Shown: positions 25,692 to 34,953, numbered from the stretch's first letter. The stretch is 64,000 nucleotides of DNA from Pseudomonas sp. TH43 (GCF_016650635.1 NZ_JAEKFI010000001.1:806001-870000), one strand, 5' to 3'. Numbers and translations: made by a program. The notes: generated by a model from the sequence alone, not told the origin.

Positions 25692-28592
25692 TCAGTTCAG
25701 CGAGAGGTTGTGTTGGGTGGCCGTGTCGACGTTGATATGACTGAAGCGCCCATGGTGATCGAAGAGCAAGTAATCGGCGCCGACACAGCGCACCTGCGCA
25801 CCGTGCAAAGGCCATTGCAACGTGGCGCAGAGTTGGTCGCTGCCGCGATGAATGAAATGCCAGCGCATCTCCTGATCGTTGATCAAGTAACGAATCAGCA
25901 TCCATTGGCCATGCAAATACACATCAAGCGAATCGAATTCTTCGCCATCCAGCCCCGGCAATCGATAGCCCTTGCGTCCGCCGATCCACTCCACCACCAA
26001 CACAGGGTCTTCATTGTCGGCCAGTTTCAGTTGTGCGCCGAGTAGACGACCATCAGTGTCGAGCACCTGGAAGCTGCCCACTGGCACGGCCGGCATCAAA
26101 TCCCGAGTGATCAATCGACGCTCGGGCAAGCGGTAATGCCACAGATACAAGCCTTGGTCCGGGTGAGTCAGCCACACCAGTTCGTTTTGCGCATCATCTC
26201 TCATGCCGCAGACCTGACCCGGCAAATCGCTGACATGCCACAGCGTTTCGAATCCATGATCGACATCGACTACCCGCACCTGCCGACCGCGGCCGATGGT
26301 CCAGGTCAGGCCATCGAATGACCGGGCAAATACATCGAACATCTGCACACCCAGATCCGTCGCGCTGCGCGTGACCAGATCGAGCTTGCTGATGCGCCAG
26401 ACATCATCGCGCCGGGCCAACACCAGCACGACCTGTCGGTCATGGGCCAGGACGATGTTGTGTGCCGGCACCGGGAAATGGCACTGGGTCTGGCCGTGCG
26501 CATCGATGACCACCGCCCCCGCCTCGCCCAACGCGAGTAAATAACGCCCATCCTCCAGCGGCACCGCGTCGAGAATCTTGCGGTTGCCCATGAACGGAGC
26601 TGTCCATTCCAGTGGCTCAGCCACCTTCGACAGCGGCACCTTCGCGGCGAGTGTCGGCAACGCTCCCGGCAGATCGGCCTGCAACAGTTTGTCCTTGCTC
26701 ATGCTGACGAGTGCCTGCAATTGCAGTTGCGACAAGCGCCCATGGCCGTCGTTTTGGTCCGCCAGCACCGCGTGCACCATGGCTGCGGCCAGCCATGCCA
26801 GGGCATTCACGTGCGTCTTGTGCTGCAACAAAATCTCCGCCAATGCCGCGCGCTCGGCGTGACGCGCCGGATCATCGCGCAGTTGCTCGACCCACTCGGC
26901 ATACGCCTGCAAGGTATCGGGCAACAACGCCGCCCGTTTGACCAATGCACCCAACGCCAGCGTGCCGCCCGCTGCTTCGGCATCCAGCAGCCACTGGGCG
27001 GCGCGCTCGCGCTCCGCACGCAGCGGCCAGATCACTTCGACGGCTTGCAGCCAGAGGCCCTTGCGGGTCAGTGATTCGGCCCATTCCAGACGCAAACGGT
27101 CGGCGCTCTCCGGCCACTTGCCTTGCAGCAATGTCACGGCGGCCGCAAACGCGTCGTCACGTCGGGCAACCAACAAGGCACGCTGCCAGTTATCGGCCAG
27201 ACACAACAGACGCACGATCATCGCGGACGGCATATCCCAGGCCAGCGCGAGGTCGGCGGCTTGTTGCAGGCGTCCGTGCTTCTCCAGATAGTCGAGCGAC
27301 TCCTGACGCACCTTTAGCAGCTCGGCGAGCACGAAGACCGCTTCCTCGATGCGACCCGCGCGATCGAGGCGCTCAAAGGTCTGCCGGTAGATCAATCGCA
27401 GATGCGCTTCCATGTCGTGTTCGAACCTGATCGAACGCGTGGGCCCACGGCTGTGGTCGATCATCAGATCCTGACGTCGCTGCGGCGTACCGAATGATTG
27501 CTCGCCGCTGCTCTGCTCGCTGCCCAATGGAATCGCGTGACGCAGCGCCTCTTCGAAGTTGCCGTCCTCGAACATTTCGAGCATGCGCCGCATGTAGGCG
27601 GCCTGACGCTTGCCATACAGTGCCGACAGACGCGAGTTTTCAGTCAGGCGCGTCACCCAGCGCCGCCAGCGCGACGGCTTGGTTTTGGCCGGTGTGGCGC
27701 GGGCCTCGATGCCGGGTTCGGCGGCACGGGGAGCCGAAGGCTGCACCGGCACCGGCCGGCGCAACACATGGCGCAACCCTGCCAGCAACAGGGTCAGGGC
27801 GATCCCGCCGATCAATGTGCTCACCACCACGCCGCCGATTTGCACCGACGTCGATGGAGTGTCGGGCATGGTCATGCGCTGCATGCCGGTTTTCTCGCCT
27901 TGCGACCCCATCCAGAACAGCGCCACCAGAATCACCAGCGTTACGCTGAGTTTCAGCCACGGCAAGGAAGTGCCTGGCGTCTGCGTCCAGGTGCTGTTCT
28001 GCGTCGTATTTGCCTGAGGGGGCGGCACCTTCGACGCATTTTGCTGACGTTCCAGCAACGCTTTCATGACCTGCGCCTGCTCTGGGCTGACCGGACGCAA
28101 CGCGTCGCCGAGAATTTCCCGGACGTCGGTGACCACGGCCACGGGCTCAAGCACTGGCTCCGGCAGCACGTTGCGACAGTCATAGGTGTCGAGCAAGGTC
28201 AGGCCGTTGATGTCGAGCCAGTCACCTGGTGCCAATGCCACGGCATCGCGTAAATGCCGGGCACTGACGTGGCTGCCGCGCACCAGCCAGAGGTCGGCGG
28301 TGGGCAGGTTGCGCACTTCCTGTGGGTCGAGCACAGCGGAACACAGCACATTGCCTTGGCGAATCAACGGCCAGCCGAGCATGTCCTCGCACTGCACCGC
28401 CACCGGCTGGCGTAAGCGCAACAGATCGCCGTCGGCAAAACGGTAGGCGCTGGCGCCGGTTTGCCATTGTTCGAGAATCAGCTTTGCGCGCTCGTCAGGC
28501 GTGAAGCGCTCGGCGGCAAACCACAGCCCTTCAATGTGCTGGTGGCCGGTCAACAGCGGGCGGCGGATCAGTGCAGCGTCCAGTTCAAGCAT
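25692..28592 (-). CDS. bpX6-domain, membrane-anchored beta-propeller protein of a MoxR-vWA-bpX system
   Basis: The product has 966 residues from the ATG at 28592, which overlaps the upstream stop codon; an ATG 30 bases earlier is possible but poorly placed. Residues about 1-170 form a bpX6-like globular domain. Two membrane segments follow near 212-228 and 252-273, then a basic linker and an alpha-helical, TPR-like stretch (about 320-640, with LEMFEDGNFEEALRHA and LEKHGRLQQAADLALAW). The C-terminal about 300 residues look like a WD/YVTN-type beta-propeller (repeating blade ends such as VVLVLARRDDVWRISKLDL). The family name is from recalled work on predicted MoxR-vWA-bpX ternary conflict systems. 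It is last in a four-gene overlapping operon, so it likely is the membrane-bound sensor or effector arm; that is inference. Confidence 0.78.
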   Translation of the reverse strand: MLELDAALIRRPLLTGHQHIEGLWFAAERFTPDERAKLILEQWQTGASAYRFADGDLLRLRQPVAVQCEDMLGWPLIRQGNVLCSAVLDPQEVRNLPTADLWLVRGSHVSARHLRDAVALAPGDWLDINGLTLLDTYDCRNVLPEPVLEPVAVVTDVREILGDALRPVSPEQAQVMKALLERQQNASKVPPPQANTTQNSTWTQTPGTSLPWLKLSVTLVILVALFWMGSQGEKTGMQRMTMPDTPSTSVQIGGVVVSTLIGGIALTLLLAGLRHVLRRPVPVQPSAPRAAEPGIEARATPAKTKPSRWRRWVTRLTENSRLSALYGKRQAAYMRRMLEMFEDGNFEEALRHAIPLGSEQSSGEQSFGTPQRRQDLMIDHSRGPTRSIRFEHDMEAHLRLIYRQTFERLDRAGRIEEAVFVLAELLKVRQESLDYLEKHGRLQQAADLALAWDMPSAMIVRLLCLADNWQRALLVARRDDAFAAAVTLLQGKWPESADRLRLEWAESLTRKGLWLQAVEVIWPLRAERERAAQWLLDAEAAGGTLALGALVKRAALLPDTLQAYAEWVEQLRDDPARHAERAALAEILLQHKTHVNALAWLAAAMVHAVLADQNDGHGRLSQLQLQALVSMSKDKLLQADLPGALPTLAAKVPLSKVAEPLEWTAPFMGNRKILDAVPLEDGRYLLALGEAGAVVIDAHGQTQCHFPVPAHNIVLAHDRQVVLVLARRDDVWRISKLDLVTRSATDLGVQMFDVFARSFDGLTWTIGRGRQVRVVDVDHGFETLWHVSDLPGQVCGMRDDAQNELVWLTHPDQGLYLWHYRLPERRLITRDLMPAVPVGSFQVLDTDGRLLGAQLKLADNEDPVLVVEWIGGRKGYRLPGLDGEEFDSLDVYLHGQWMLIRYLINDQEMRWHFIHRGSDQLCATLQWPLHGAQVRCVGADYLLFDHHGRFSHINVDTATQHNLSLN

Positions 28593-30417
28593 CGCTGCTG
28601 TCCTTGTTTTCCGGTTGTTCATTACAAAACACCTGCAAGCGCATCAGCCGTTTGGGCACCGAGTACACCAACAATTCACGCGCACTGGTCAGTACCGCAA
28701 CCAGACCGCTCAACGGGCAGAAGCTGACCTTGGCAATCACCGCGCTGGTGGTGAACAGGGTTTCATGGTCGTCACCGTAGTGCAGAGCGATGGCTTGCTG
28801 ACCAGGGCTGATCAACAGCAACGAGTAGTCCTCGTCATCCTCTTGCAGCAAACCGATGCCCTTCCAGCCTCGGGCCAGATCGATCCGCTGATTTTCGAAC
28901 GGCGCCCCCTTGACCGACACTACCCGCCAACTTTCACATTCATTTTTTACGGTGAGCAACGCGCAGCCGCCAAAGCCGTTGCGCCACCGGTAACTGGCGG
29001 CAAACAGCACCTGGGTGACGCCCTCGGCAATCCCCACCACATGCGCAGCGTTGCTGTCACCGGAGTTCGAGTTGATCGAGTAGGCATACAGCCGATCACC
29101 TTCGCGGCGCACATAGGCCATGGCGTCGCCAGACACTTTGGCCATCGCCATCACCCCTGCCGCCAAGCGCTGGGTGCCCCGGGGTGCAGGCGTCGCGGTG
29201 TGTTTCTCTTTTTCCACCACCCAAAAGGCCAGGTGCCCTTGAGTATCGAGCAGGTACAAGCGGTTGGCGAAGTGACCGTGCAAACCTACGGCGGGAAGGA
29301 AATTAGCCGTACCCGGCGGCAGCTTCAATTCTTCCAAACTCGGTTTATCGACCGGATTCAGACCAGGGATATTCCAGAACGACAGTTGTAACTGGTCACT
29401 CAGGACAGCGCCGATTGCACGCCCGACGAACAGCACCGTCAGCGGTGTGCGGCAGGCGCTCCAGAGGTTGCGGCGCACTTCCAAGGACTTTTTCTGGTTC
29501 TGCGCCGGCAACTTGATGACCACCATGCCGGGCTCATCGAGCATCTTCAGGGCGACGTGCGTACCGGCACTCGAAATCACCGGCTGCAACGTCAGCGAGA
29601 CACGCGGCACGAGCCCTTTGGCGGACGGCGCGGCCTGCACGACTTCGCCTTCAAAATGGCCTTTGAGCAGTTGCACCGCCAAGCGCTCGTCCGGAATCGG
29701 CAGGCTCACACGCCGGGTTTCACCGGCCTGCATCTGCACCGACAAACTTTGCCCTTCAAGGCTGCGCGACACCTGCACCCGATGTGTACAGGTGTGCCGG
29801 TCAGTCACGGGCAAACGTTGCCCCACCAGCCAACACTCGCCGACGGGCATAGGCTCGTTTTGCAGCGATTGCCGCCACGTCTGCCAATGCGCGTCGTTGA
29901 CGGTGGTAAAGGTTCGCGCACTGAGCAGGCGCTTGAGTTGCGCCACCGAGTCGAGCTCGTGCAGCAGCGGTTCGTGCTGCAAAATCCCCCAACGCAGTTC
30001 GGCGCCAGCCTCTTTGGCACGACGGGCCAAAAGGATCAGCAGCGCCATGTGTACCAGGCGTGCGCTGCCCAATTGCAGGGGCCCGGCATCGAACAGTACG
30101 ACAATCAGGCGGCTGGCCTGTTGGGCGCGATACTGCGGCGCGAGGAACATATGTTCGCCCACTACCGCCCGACGCAGAAACTCGTCGGGCACTTCATCGG
30201 CCAGCAGCCATTCACTGGAGAGCAAGCGCTCATAAGGCCCGCGCCGCTGCAAGTCACCCAGGCCATCCGGCTCAGGCACACCGCCCTGTTGCAGACCGCG
30301 CAAAGGGCCCAGCATCGGGTTCAGCCGACCGAGCAGATCGGCAAACAGCGGCAGTTGTTCCGGGGCAAACCATTCCAGCCATTCACGCCAGGGTTGCAGG
30401 GAGTCCGGTAATTGCAT
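28585..30417 (-). CDS. vWA-like/beta-propeller protein of a MoxR-vWA-bpX system
   Basis: The product has 610 residues and no signal peptide. Residues about 100-250 have a von Willebrand A-like Rossmann pattern: RLIVVLFDAGPLQLGSARL at strand 1, then LLILLARRAKEAGAELRWGIL. The metal-binding DxSxS motif is replaced by DAGPL, so the metal site appears degenerate. The C-terminal half (about 320-600) has repeated beta-blade patterns ending in W or Y (LYLLDTQGHLAFWVV, GDRLYAYSIN, SARELLVYSV) and reads as a beta-propeller. The start ATG shares one base with the stop codon of the small upstream gene. It is expected to bridge the AAA+ ATPase and the propeller partner. Confidence 0.75.
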   Translation of the reverse strand: MQLPDSLQPWREWLEWFAPEQLPLFADLLGRLNPMLGPLRGLQQGGVPEPDGLGDLQRRGPYERLLSSEWLLADEVPDEFLRRAVVGEHMFLAPQYRAQQASRLIVVLFDAGPLQLGSARLVHMALLILLARRAKEAGAELRWGILQHEPLLHELDSVAQLKRLLSARTFTTVNDAHWQTWRQSLQNEPMPVGECWLVGQRLPVTDRHTCTHRVQVSRSLEGQSLSVQMQAGETRRVSLPIPDERLAVQLLKGHFEGEVVQAAPSAKGLVPRVSLTLQPVISSAGTHVALKMLDEPGMVVIKLPAQNQKKSLEVRRNLWSACRTPLTVLFVGRAIGAVLSDQLQLSFWNIPGLNPVDKPSLEELKLPPGTANFLPAVGLHGHFANRLYLLDTQGHLAFWVVEKEKHTATPAPRGTQRLAAGVMAMAKVSGDAMAYVRREGDRLYAYSINSNSGDSNAAHVVGIAEGVTQVLFAASYRWRNGFGGCALLTVKNECESWRVVSVKGAPFENQRIDLARGWKGIGLLQEDDEDYSLLLISPGQQAIALHYGDDHETLFTTSAVIAKVSFCPLSGLVAVLTSARELLVYSVPKRLMRLQVFCNEQPENKDSSDA

Positions 30418-30851
30418 CAGCGCCCCGTCCAGTAAGCATTGATCCGCTGCAAATGCTGCGCGGTCACCGGCAATTGCCGGTCGAGGGGCACCACGGCCGG
30501 TGGATCACGCCACAGCAGCAGCGGCGTGCGAGAGAATTTTTTGGCTAACGCCTGACCCAACAGGTCGCTCGGCACATCGGGTTCCCAACTGGTGGGCAAC
30601 CACAAGCCCGGCGCACGATCGTCCATCGCTGCATACGCCACGCCGTCGACCCACGGCAGATCCGCCGCCGCACCGGCCACCAGTAACACATCACGATTGG
30701 CCGTGGCGTGCAGGCGCGATGCCTGTTCTTCGGGAATCAGCAGCAGTCGTGCATGCAGACGTCGCGCGACGTCGCCCCACGCCACAGCCGCCTGCGGTGC
30801 GGCAGGCGCCTGCCGAGGTCGCCAGGCCCAGCCCATCGCGTTACCACTCAT
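30417..30851 (-). CDS. Small bpX5-like protein between moxR and vWA genes
   Basis: The product has 144 residues, cytosolic, with a Trp/Pro-rich composition (WAWRPRQAPAAPQA, WLPTSWEPDVP, LLLWRDPPAVVPLDRQLP). The VLLVAGAAADLPWVDGVAYAA strand-loop pattern and position suggest the bpX5 component of MoxR-vWA-bpX systems; I recall this label but cannot confirm the profile match. Its ATG overlaps the MoxR stop codon (ATGA) and its stop overlaps the vWA start (TGATG), so its level is locked to theirs. Confidence 0.6.
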   Translation of the reverse strand: MSGNAMGWAWRPRQAPAAPQAAVAWGDVARRLHARLLLIPEEQASRLHATANRDVLLVAGAAADLPWVDGVAYAAMDDRAPGLWLPTSWEPDVPSDLLGQALAKKFSRTPLLLWRDPPAVVPLDRQLPVTAQHLQRINAYWTGR

Positions 30852-31969
30852 GCGGCCGACGTCAACAGACGGGCGACCTGACCACGCACAGCCTGCAACG
30901 ACGCCGGAATCGTCATGTCATTGAAGTTGGCGTCAATCTCCCGCAGCAAGCCTTCCAGCAGAGCACTGGCCGGTGGCTCACTGCGCGCCAGATAGTCCTC
31001 GGCGGTTTCCACCAGGCGGCTGACACGCGACATCGGCTGCAGGGTCGCCTCTTCCACTGCACTGAACAAATGGCTATTGCTGGACTGCGCGAAGATCTCG
31101 CGCAGCACTTCGCGGCCATGCTGTTGGGTTTCCTTGGTCGGCAGCACATACAGCAGCGGCCACAGGTCCGCGTCGCTGGCCTCCAGACGTCCGCCGAGCA
31201 ATGCCGCTGCGGCGATCAGCCGTTGCGATTTGACGATGCGTCGATCCGACAACTGAATGCCGGCCTCGCGCAGGCGGCGAATGGCCTGAGCCAGTGCCGG
31301 GCGAACGGCCGTCAGGTCGACGTTTTTCAAGGCCTGGCCGAGGGTGTCCAGTTGGCTCAGGCCCAGCAACTGCTGAACCGGGTGCTGCTCGGATTGCCAG
31401 CCGCCGGCCAGCATCGCTTCGAGCTGATTGTCCGGCACCGACTCGACAAACAGGTGCAGCAGGAAACGGTCGCCGAATGCCGCCAGTGCTTCATCATCCG
31501 GCAGACCATTGGAGGCGCCGACGCAAACCCGCAGCGGGCACTGGATCTGCGTGTGGCCACGGCGGAAGCGGCGCTCGTTGAGCACGCCGAGCAAGGTATT
31601 GAGGATGGCCGTCGAACCGAGGAACACCTCGTCGAGAAAGACGATGTCGGCTTCCGGCAGCATGCCGCTGACGTCGGTTTCAACCGTGCCTTCGCGAAGC
31701 TTTTTCAGGTCGACCGCGCCAAACAGCTCCGAAGGCTCGGTGAAGCGCCCCAGCAAGTACTCGAAATAACGCCCACCCATCGACTGCGCCACGCGCCGCA
31801 CCACAGCACTTTTAGCCGTGCCTGGCGGGCCGATGACCAAAATATGCTCCTGCGCCACCGCTGCCAGCACGATCAGTTCGGCCAACTGTTCACGTCCCAC
31901 CAGACCTTCAGTGGCGACCCGGACGGCCTGACGGATTTGCGCGGCAGCGCTCTGCAATGAAGCATTCAT
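30848..31969 (-). CDS. MoxR-family AAA+ ATPase
   Basis: The product has about 373 residues from the ATG at 31969 (AGGGA about 8 bases upstream). An in-frame ATG 6 bases earlier sits directly on that site. Walker A GPPGTAKS (about 47-54), Walker B IVFLDEVF (about 109-116), sensor-1-like GASNGLPDDEALAAFGDRF and sensor-2-like SDRRIVK are all present, so it should hydrolyse ATP. MoxR ATPases work with vWA proteins as chaperone-like remodelling pairs. Here it leads a four-gene overlapping operon with two propeller proteins. A divergent permease gene starts 270 bp away; the gap shows no clear operator. Confidence 0.92.
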   Translation of the reverse strand: MNASLQSAAAQIRQAVRVATEGLVGREQLAELIVLAAVAQEHILVIGPPGTAKSAVVRRVAQSMGGRYFEYLLGRFTEPSELFGAVDLKKLREGTVETDVSGMLPEADIVFLDEVFLGSTAILNTLLGVLNERRFRRGHTQIQCPLRVCVGASNGLPDDEALAAFGDRFLLHLFVESVPDNQLEAMLAGGWQSEQHPVQQLLGLSQLDTLGQALKNVDLTAVRPALAQAIRRLREAGIQLSDRRIVKSQRLIAAAALLGGRLEASDADLWPLLYVLPTKETQQHGREVLREIFAQSSNSHLFSAVEEATLQPMSRVSRLVETAEDYLARSEPPASALLEGLLREIDANFNDMTIPASLQAVRGQVARLLTSAA

Positions 31970-32239
31970 GGGCATCTTCCCTGAAAAGTGGATTCTGAAT
32001 TGGGCTGGTCGGCAGCTATCGGCCGTCGGCGAGCGATCTTTAATCGACCGTGCCCGCAGGACGCCGAGTGGATATCCCGCAGAAGCTGATTATGCTTTAG
32101 AGAACCTTGCAGCCATGCGAGGCCGTCAGACGGTGAAAGTTTCACGCGAGAGCAATGGCGGCATTTGCCCAAGGCCAGAGTGCGATAAGCAGTAACGGGG
32201 GACTCCGGCCCACAACAATAAGCACGACGGAGAACACCC

Positions 32240-33919
32240 ATGGCCACAATTTCCACAGCATCCTCAGGCAGTCCACCCCGCAGCGGCGGCATCACCAAGG
32301 AGGAGCGCAAGGTCATCTTCGCCTCGTCCCTGGGCACGGTGTTCGAGTGGTACGACTTTTACCTCTACGGCTCACTGGCGGCGATCATCGCCAAGCATTT
32401 CTTTGCCGGCGTCAACGAAACCACAGCGTTTATCTTCGCCCTGCTCGCCTTCGCAGCGGGATTCGCGGTGCGGCCGTTCGGCGCGATCGTGTTCGGCCGC
32501 CTCGGCGATATGATCGGGCGCAAACACACGTTCCTGATCACCATCGTGATCATGGGGATCTCGACCGCCGTAGTGGGTTTGCTGCCCGGTTACGCGACCA
32601 TCGGCGTCGCGGCACCGGTCATCCTGATCACCCTGCGCTTGCTGCAAGGCCTGGCGCTGGGCGGTGAGTACGGTGGCGCGGCCACTTACGTCGCCGAACA
32701 CGCACCACCCGGCAAACGTGGCTTTTTCACCTCATGGATTCAGACCACCGCGACCCTCGGCCTGTTTCTCTCGCTACTGGTGATCCTCGCCTGCCGCACC
32801 GCGCTGGGCACCGAAGCGTTTGAAGCCTGGGGCTGGCGGATTCCGTTTCTGTTGTCGATTCTGCTACTGATCGTCTCGGTGTACATCCGCCTGCAATTGA
32901 GCGAGTCGCCGGCATTCCAGAAGATGAAGGCCGAAGGCAAGACATCCAAGGCGCCGCTGACCGAGTCCTTTGCTCGCTGGGACAACCTTAAGGTGGTGAT
33001 CATGTCGTTGCTCGGCGGCACTGCCGGGCAAGCTGTGGTCTGGTACACCGGGCAGTTCTATGCGCTGTTCTTTCTGTTGCAGACGTTGAAGATCGACCCG
33101 CAAACCGCCAATTTGCTGATCGCCGGATCGCTGCTGATCGGTACGCCGTTCTTCGTGATTTTCGGCAGTCTTTCGGATCGTATCGGCCGCAAGCCGATAA
33201 TCATGGCGGGCTGCATTCTGGCGGCGCTGACCTACTTTCCGATCTTCCATGCGCTGACCCAGTACGGCAATCCTGACGTGTTCATCGCTCAGGAGAAAAA
33301 CCCGGTGAAGGTGATCGCCAATCCCGATCAGTGCTCGTTCCAGTTCGACCCCGTGGGCAAGGCCAAATTCACCAGTTCCTGCGACCTGGCGAAAACTCTG
33401 CTGGCGAAACGGGCGATCCCATATGAAAACGTGATCGCCGAACCGGGCACCGTCGCGCAAGTGCGCATCGGCGACAAAGTCGTCGAAAGCTTCGAGGGCA
33501 GCGCCCTGCCCGCCGCCGACTTCAAGACCCGCAACGACGCCTTCACCGCGACCCTCGGCACGGCACTCAAGGACGCCGGTTATCCGGAAAAAGCCGATCC
33601 GGCGAAAATCAATTACCCGATGGTGCTGCTCATGCTGACCATCCTGGTGATCTACGTGACCATGGTCTATGGCCCGATTGCCGCCTGGCTGGTTGAACTG
33701 TTCCCGACCCGCATCCGCTACACCTCGATGTCGCTGCCGTATCACATCGGCAACGGCTGGTTTGGCGGATTCCTGCCGACGGTGGCGTTCGCCATGGTCG
33801 CGGCGACCGGCGATATTTACTACGGGCTGTGGTATCCGATCGTGATCGCAGTGATGACCGCGGTACTCGGCATATTCTTCCTGCCGGAAACCAAGGATCG
33901 CGACATCCTCAAAGACTGA
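32240..33919 (+). CDS. MHS-family (metabolite:H+ symporter) MFS transporter with extra loop domain
   Basis: The product has 559 residues with twelve predicted membrane segments. The MFS signature loops are present (GRLGDMIGRKHTFLI between TM2-TM3 and SLSDRIGRKPIIM between TM8-TM9). The FEWYDFYLYGSLAAIIA opening is typical of the MHS/ProP/ShiA branch, which imports organic acids or osmolytes with protons. A hydrophilic insert of about 114 residues (about 343-456) lies before the last membrane segments and holds two Cys, likely outside the membrane. A GGAGAA site precedes the ATG. Substrate is unknown; it is divergent from the MoxR operon. Confidence 0.93.
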   Translation: MATISTASSGSPPRSGGITKEERKVIFASSLGTVFEWYDFYLYGSLAAIIAKHFFAGVNETTAFIFALLAFAAGFAVRPFGAIVFGRLGDMIGRKHTFLITIVIMGISTAVVGLLPGYATIGVAAPVILITLRLLQGLALGGEYGGAATYVAEHAPPGKRGFFTSWIQTTATLGLFLSLLVILACRTALGTEAFEAWGWRIPFLLSILLLIVSVYIRLQLSESPAFQKMKAEGKTSKAPLTESFARWDNLKVVIMSLLGGTAGQAVVWYTGQFYALFFLLQTLKIDPQTANLLIAGSLLIGTPFFVIFGSLSDRIGRKPIIMAGCILAALTYFPIFHALTQYGNPDVFIAQEKNPVKVIANPDQCSFQFDPVGKAKFTSSCDLAKTLLAKRAIPYENVIAEPGTVAQVRIGDKVVESFEGSALPAADFKTRNDAFTATLGTALKDAGYPEKADPAKINYPMVLLMLTILVIYVTMVYGPIAAWLVELFPTRIRYTSMSLPYHIGNGWFGGFLPTVAFAMVAATGDIYYGLWYPIVIAVMTAVLGIFFLPETKDRDILKD

Positions 33920-33952
33920 AGCCACGCAAACGACAGCTCCTACAGGCATAGG

Positions 33953-34047
33953 CTTGCAGGAGCAAAACTTGCTCGCGATGGCGCAGGTTTGGTCAGCTTG
34001 TTTGGTGACTGAAACAACGTCTTCGCGAGCAAGCTTTGCTCCTACAG
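33953..34047. repeat. REPIN (paired inverted REP elements)
   Basis: Two inverted arms (GGAGCAAAACTTGCTCGCGA and TCGCGAGCAAGCTTTGCTCC) face each other across about 40 bp, the typical Pseudomonas fluorescens-group REP theme. It lies 34 bp after the permease stop codon and may stabilise or terminate that mRNA. A partial REP end (AGCTCCTACAGG) precedes it at 33935. Confidence 0.85.
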
Positions 34048-34144
34048 AAGCGAGAGCCGCATGGGGTGATGCATCGTTCTGTAGAAAAATCGAACGCTCG
34101 CCGCAGCGGCACCTCCAATGTTTACACCACTGGAGGTCAACGAT

Positions 34145-34363
34145 ATGAACAGCAATGATGACAAAACCCCGAACGCCCCAGCCACCGACACTTCCGGGAA
34201 ACCGGTGAACGTCGTCGAGCGCGATCTTGAGGACAGGGACAATGACACCCGGGCGGTGGACGAGGTGATCACCCCCACTTCAACCCGCGTCAAAGAGCAG
34301 GATGCCGAAACGTTGCAGCGCAAGGTCGACGAGATCGAACGCAAAGTGGCAGACGGCAACTGA
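34145..34363 (+). CDS. Small acidic hypothetical protein
   Basis: The 72-residue protein starts at an ATG with GGAGGT 8 bases upstream; 27 bases farther upstream an in-frame ATG lacks such a site. It is highly charged and low-complexity at the N-terminus (Asn, Asp, Pro, Thr-rich), followed by a helical KEQDAETLQRKVDEIERKV coiled-coil-like end. There is no signal peptide or membrane segment. I do not recognise a family. The strong ribosome-binding site and intact frame suggest it is expressed. Confidence 0.65.
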   Translation: MNSNDDKTPNAPATDTSGKPVNVVERDLEDRDNDTRAVDEVITPTSTRVKEQDAETLQRKVDEIERKVADGN

Positions 34364-34389
34364 GATTTGTGGTGTTTGTTGAATTTACC

Positions 34390-34953
34390 CCCTCACCCCA
34401 GCCCTCTCCCTCAGGGAGAGGGGGAAAGGGAGCCGATCGAGTACAGTTCAAAACCTGAGTTCGCTTCGAAATCTCGTATCCGCACACCGCGAAAGAACAC
34501 CACGGTCAGTCCCCCTCTCCCTCTGGAGCAGTGAGCTGAGCGGGTGTAGTTAAAAACATTGGTTTCCCTCGAAATCTCAGGTCGGCGTACCCCGAAAGAT
34601 CACCACGGTCAGTCCCCTCTCCCTCTGGGGCCATGAGCTGAGCGGGTCTAGTTCTAAATCTTGGTTTGCCTCGAAATCTCAGGTCGGCGTACGCCGAAAG
34701 AACACCACGGTCAGCCCTCTCGCCCTCCAGGGCAGTGAGCTAAGCGGGTGTAGTTAAAAACCTTGGTTTCCCTCGAAATCTGAGGTCGGCGTACCCCGAA
34801 AGAACACCACGGCCAGTCCCCTCTCCCTCTGGGGCCATGAGCTGAGCGGGTGCAGTTAAAAACCTTGGTTTTCCTCGAAATCTCAGGTCGGCGTACCCCG
34901 AAAGAACACCACGGTCAGTCCCCTCTCCCTCTGGGAGAGGGTTAGGGTGAGGG
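34390..34953. repeat. Tandem array of a 102-103-bp unit framed by inverted ends
   Basis: Units begin TCGAAATCTCAGGTCGGCGT at 34466, 34569, 34671, 34773 and 34875 (spacings 103, 102, 102, 102), about 4.8 copies. Each contains a fixed core (CCGAAAGAACACCACGGTCA), CTCTCCCTCTGG and GAGCTGAGCGGGTGTAGTT. The left end (CCCTCACCCCAGCCCTCTCC) and right end (GAGAGGGTTAGGGTGAGGG) are inverted copies of each other. The stretch 34364-34941 has no gene. The right end enters the 3' end of the DUF1801 gene. Confidence 0.9.

Noticed and set aside
34390..34953. CRISPR array
   Set aside because: The whole 102-bp unit repeats with no unique spacers, and no cas genes are nearby.
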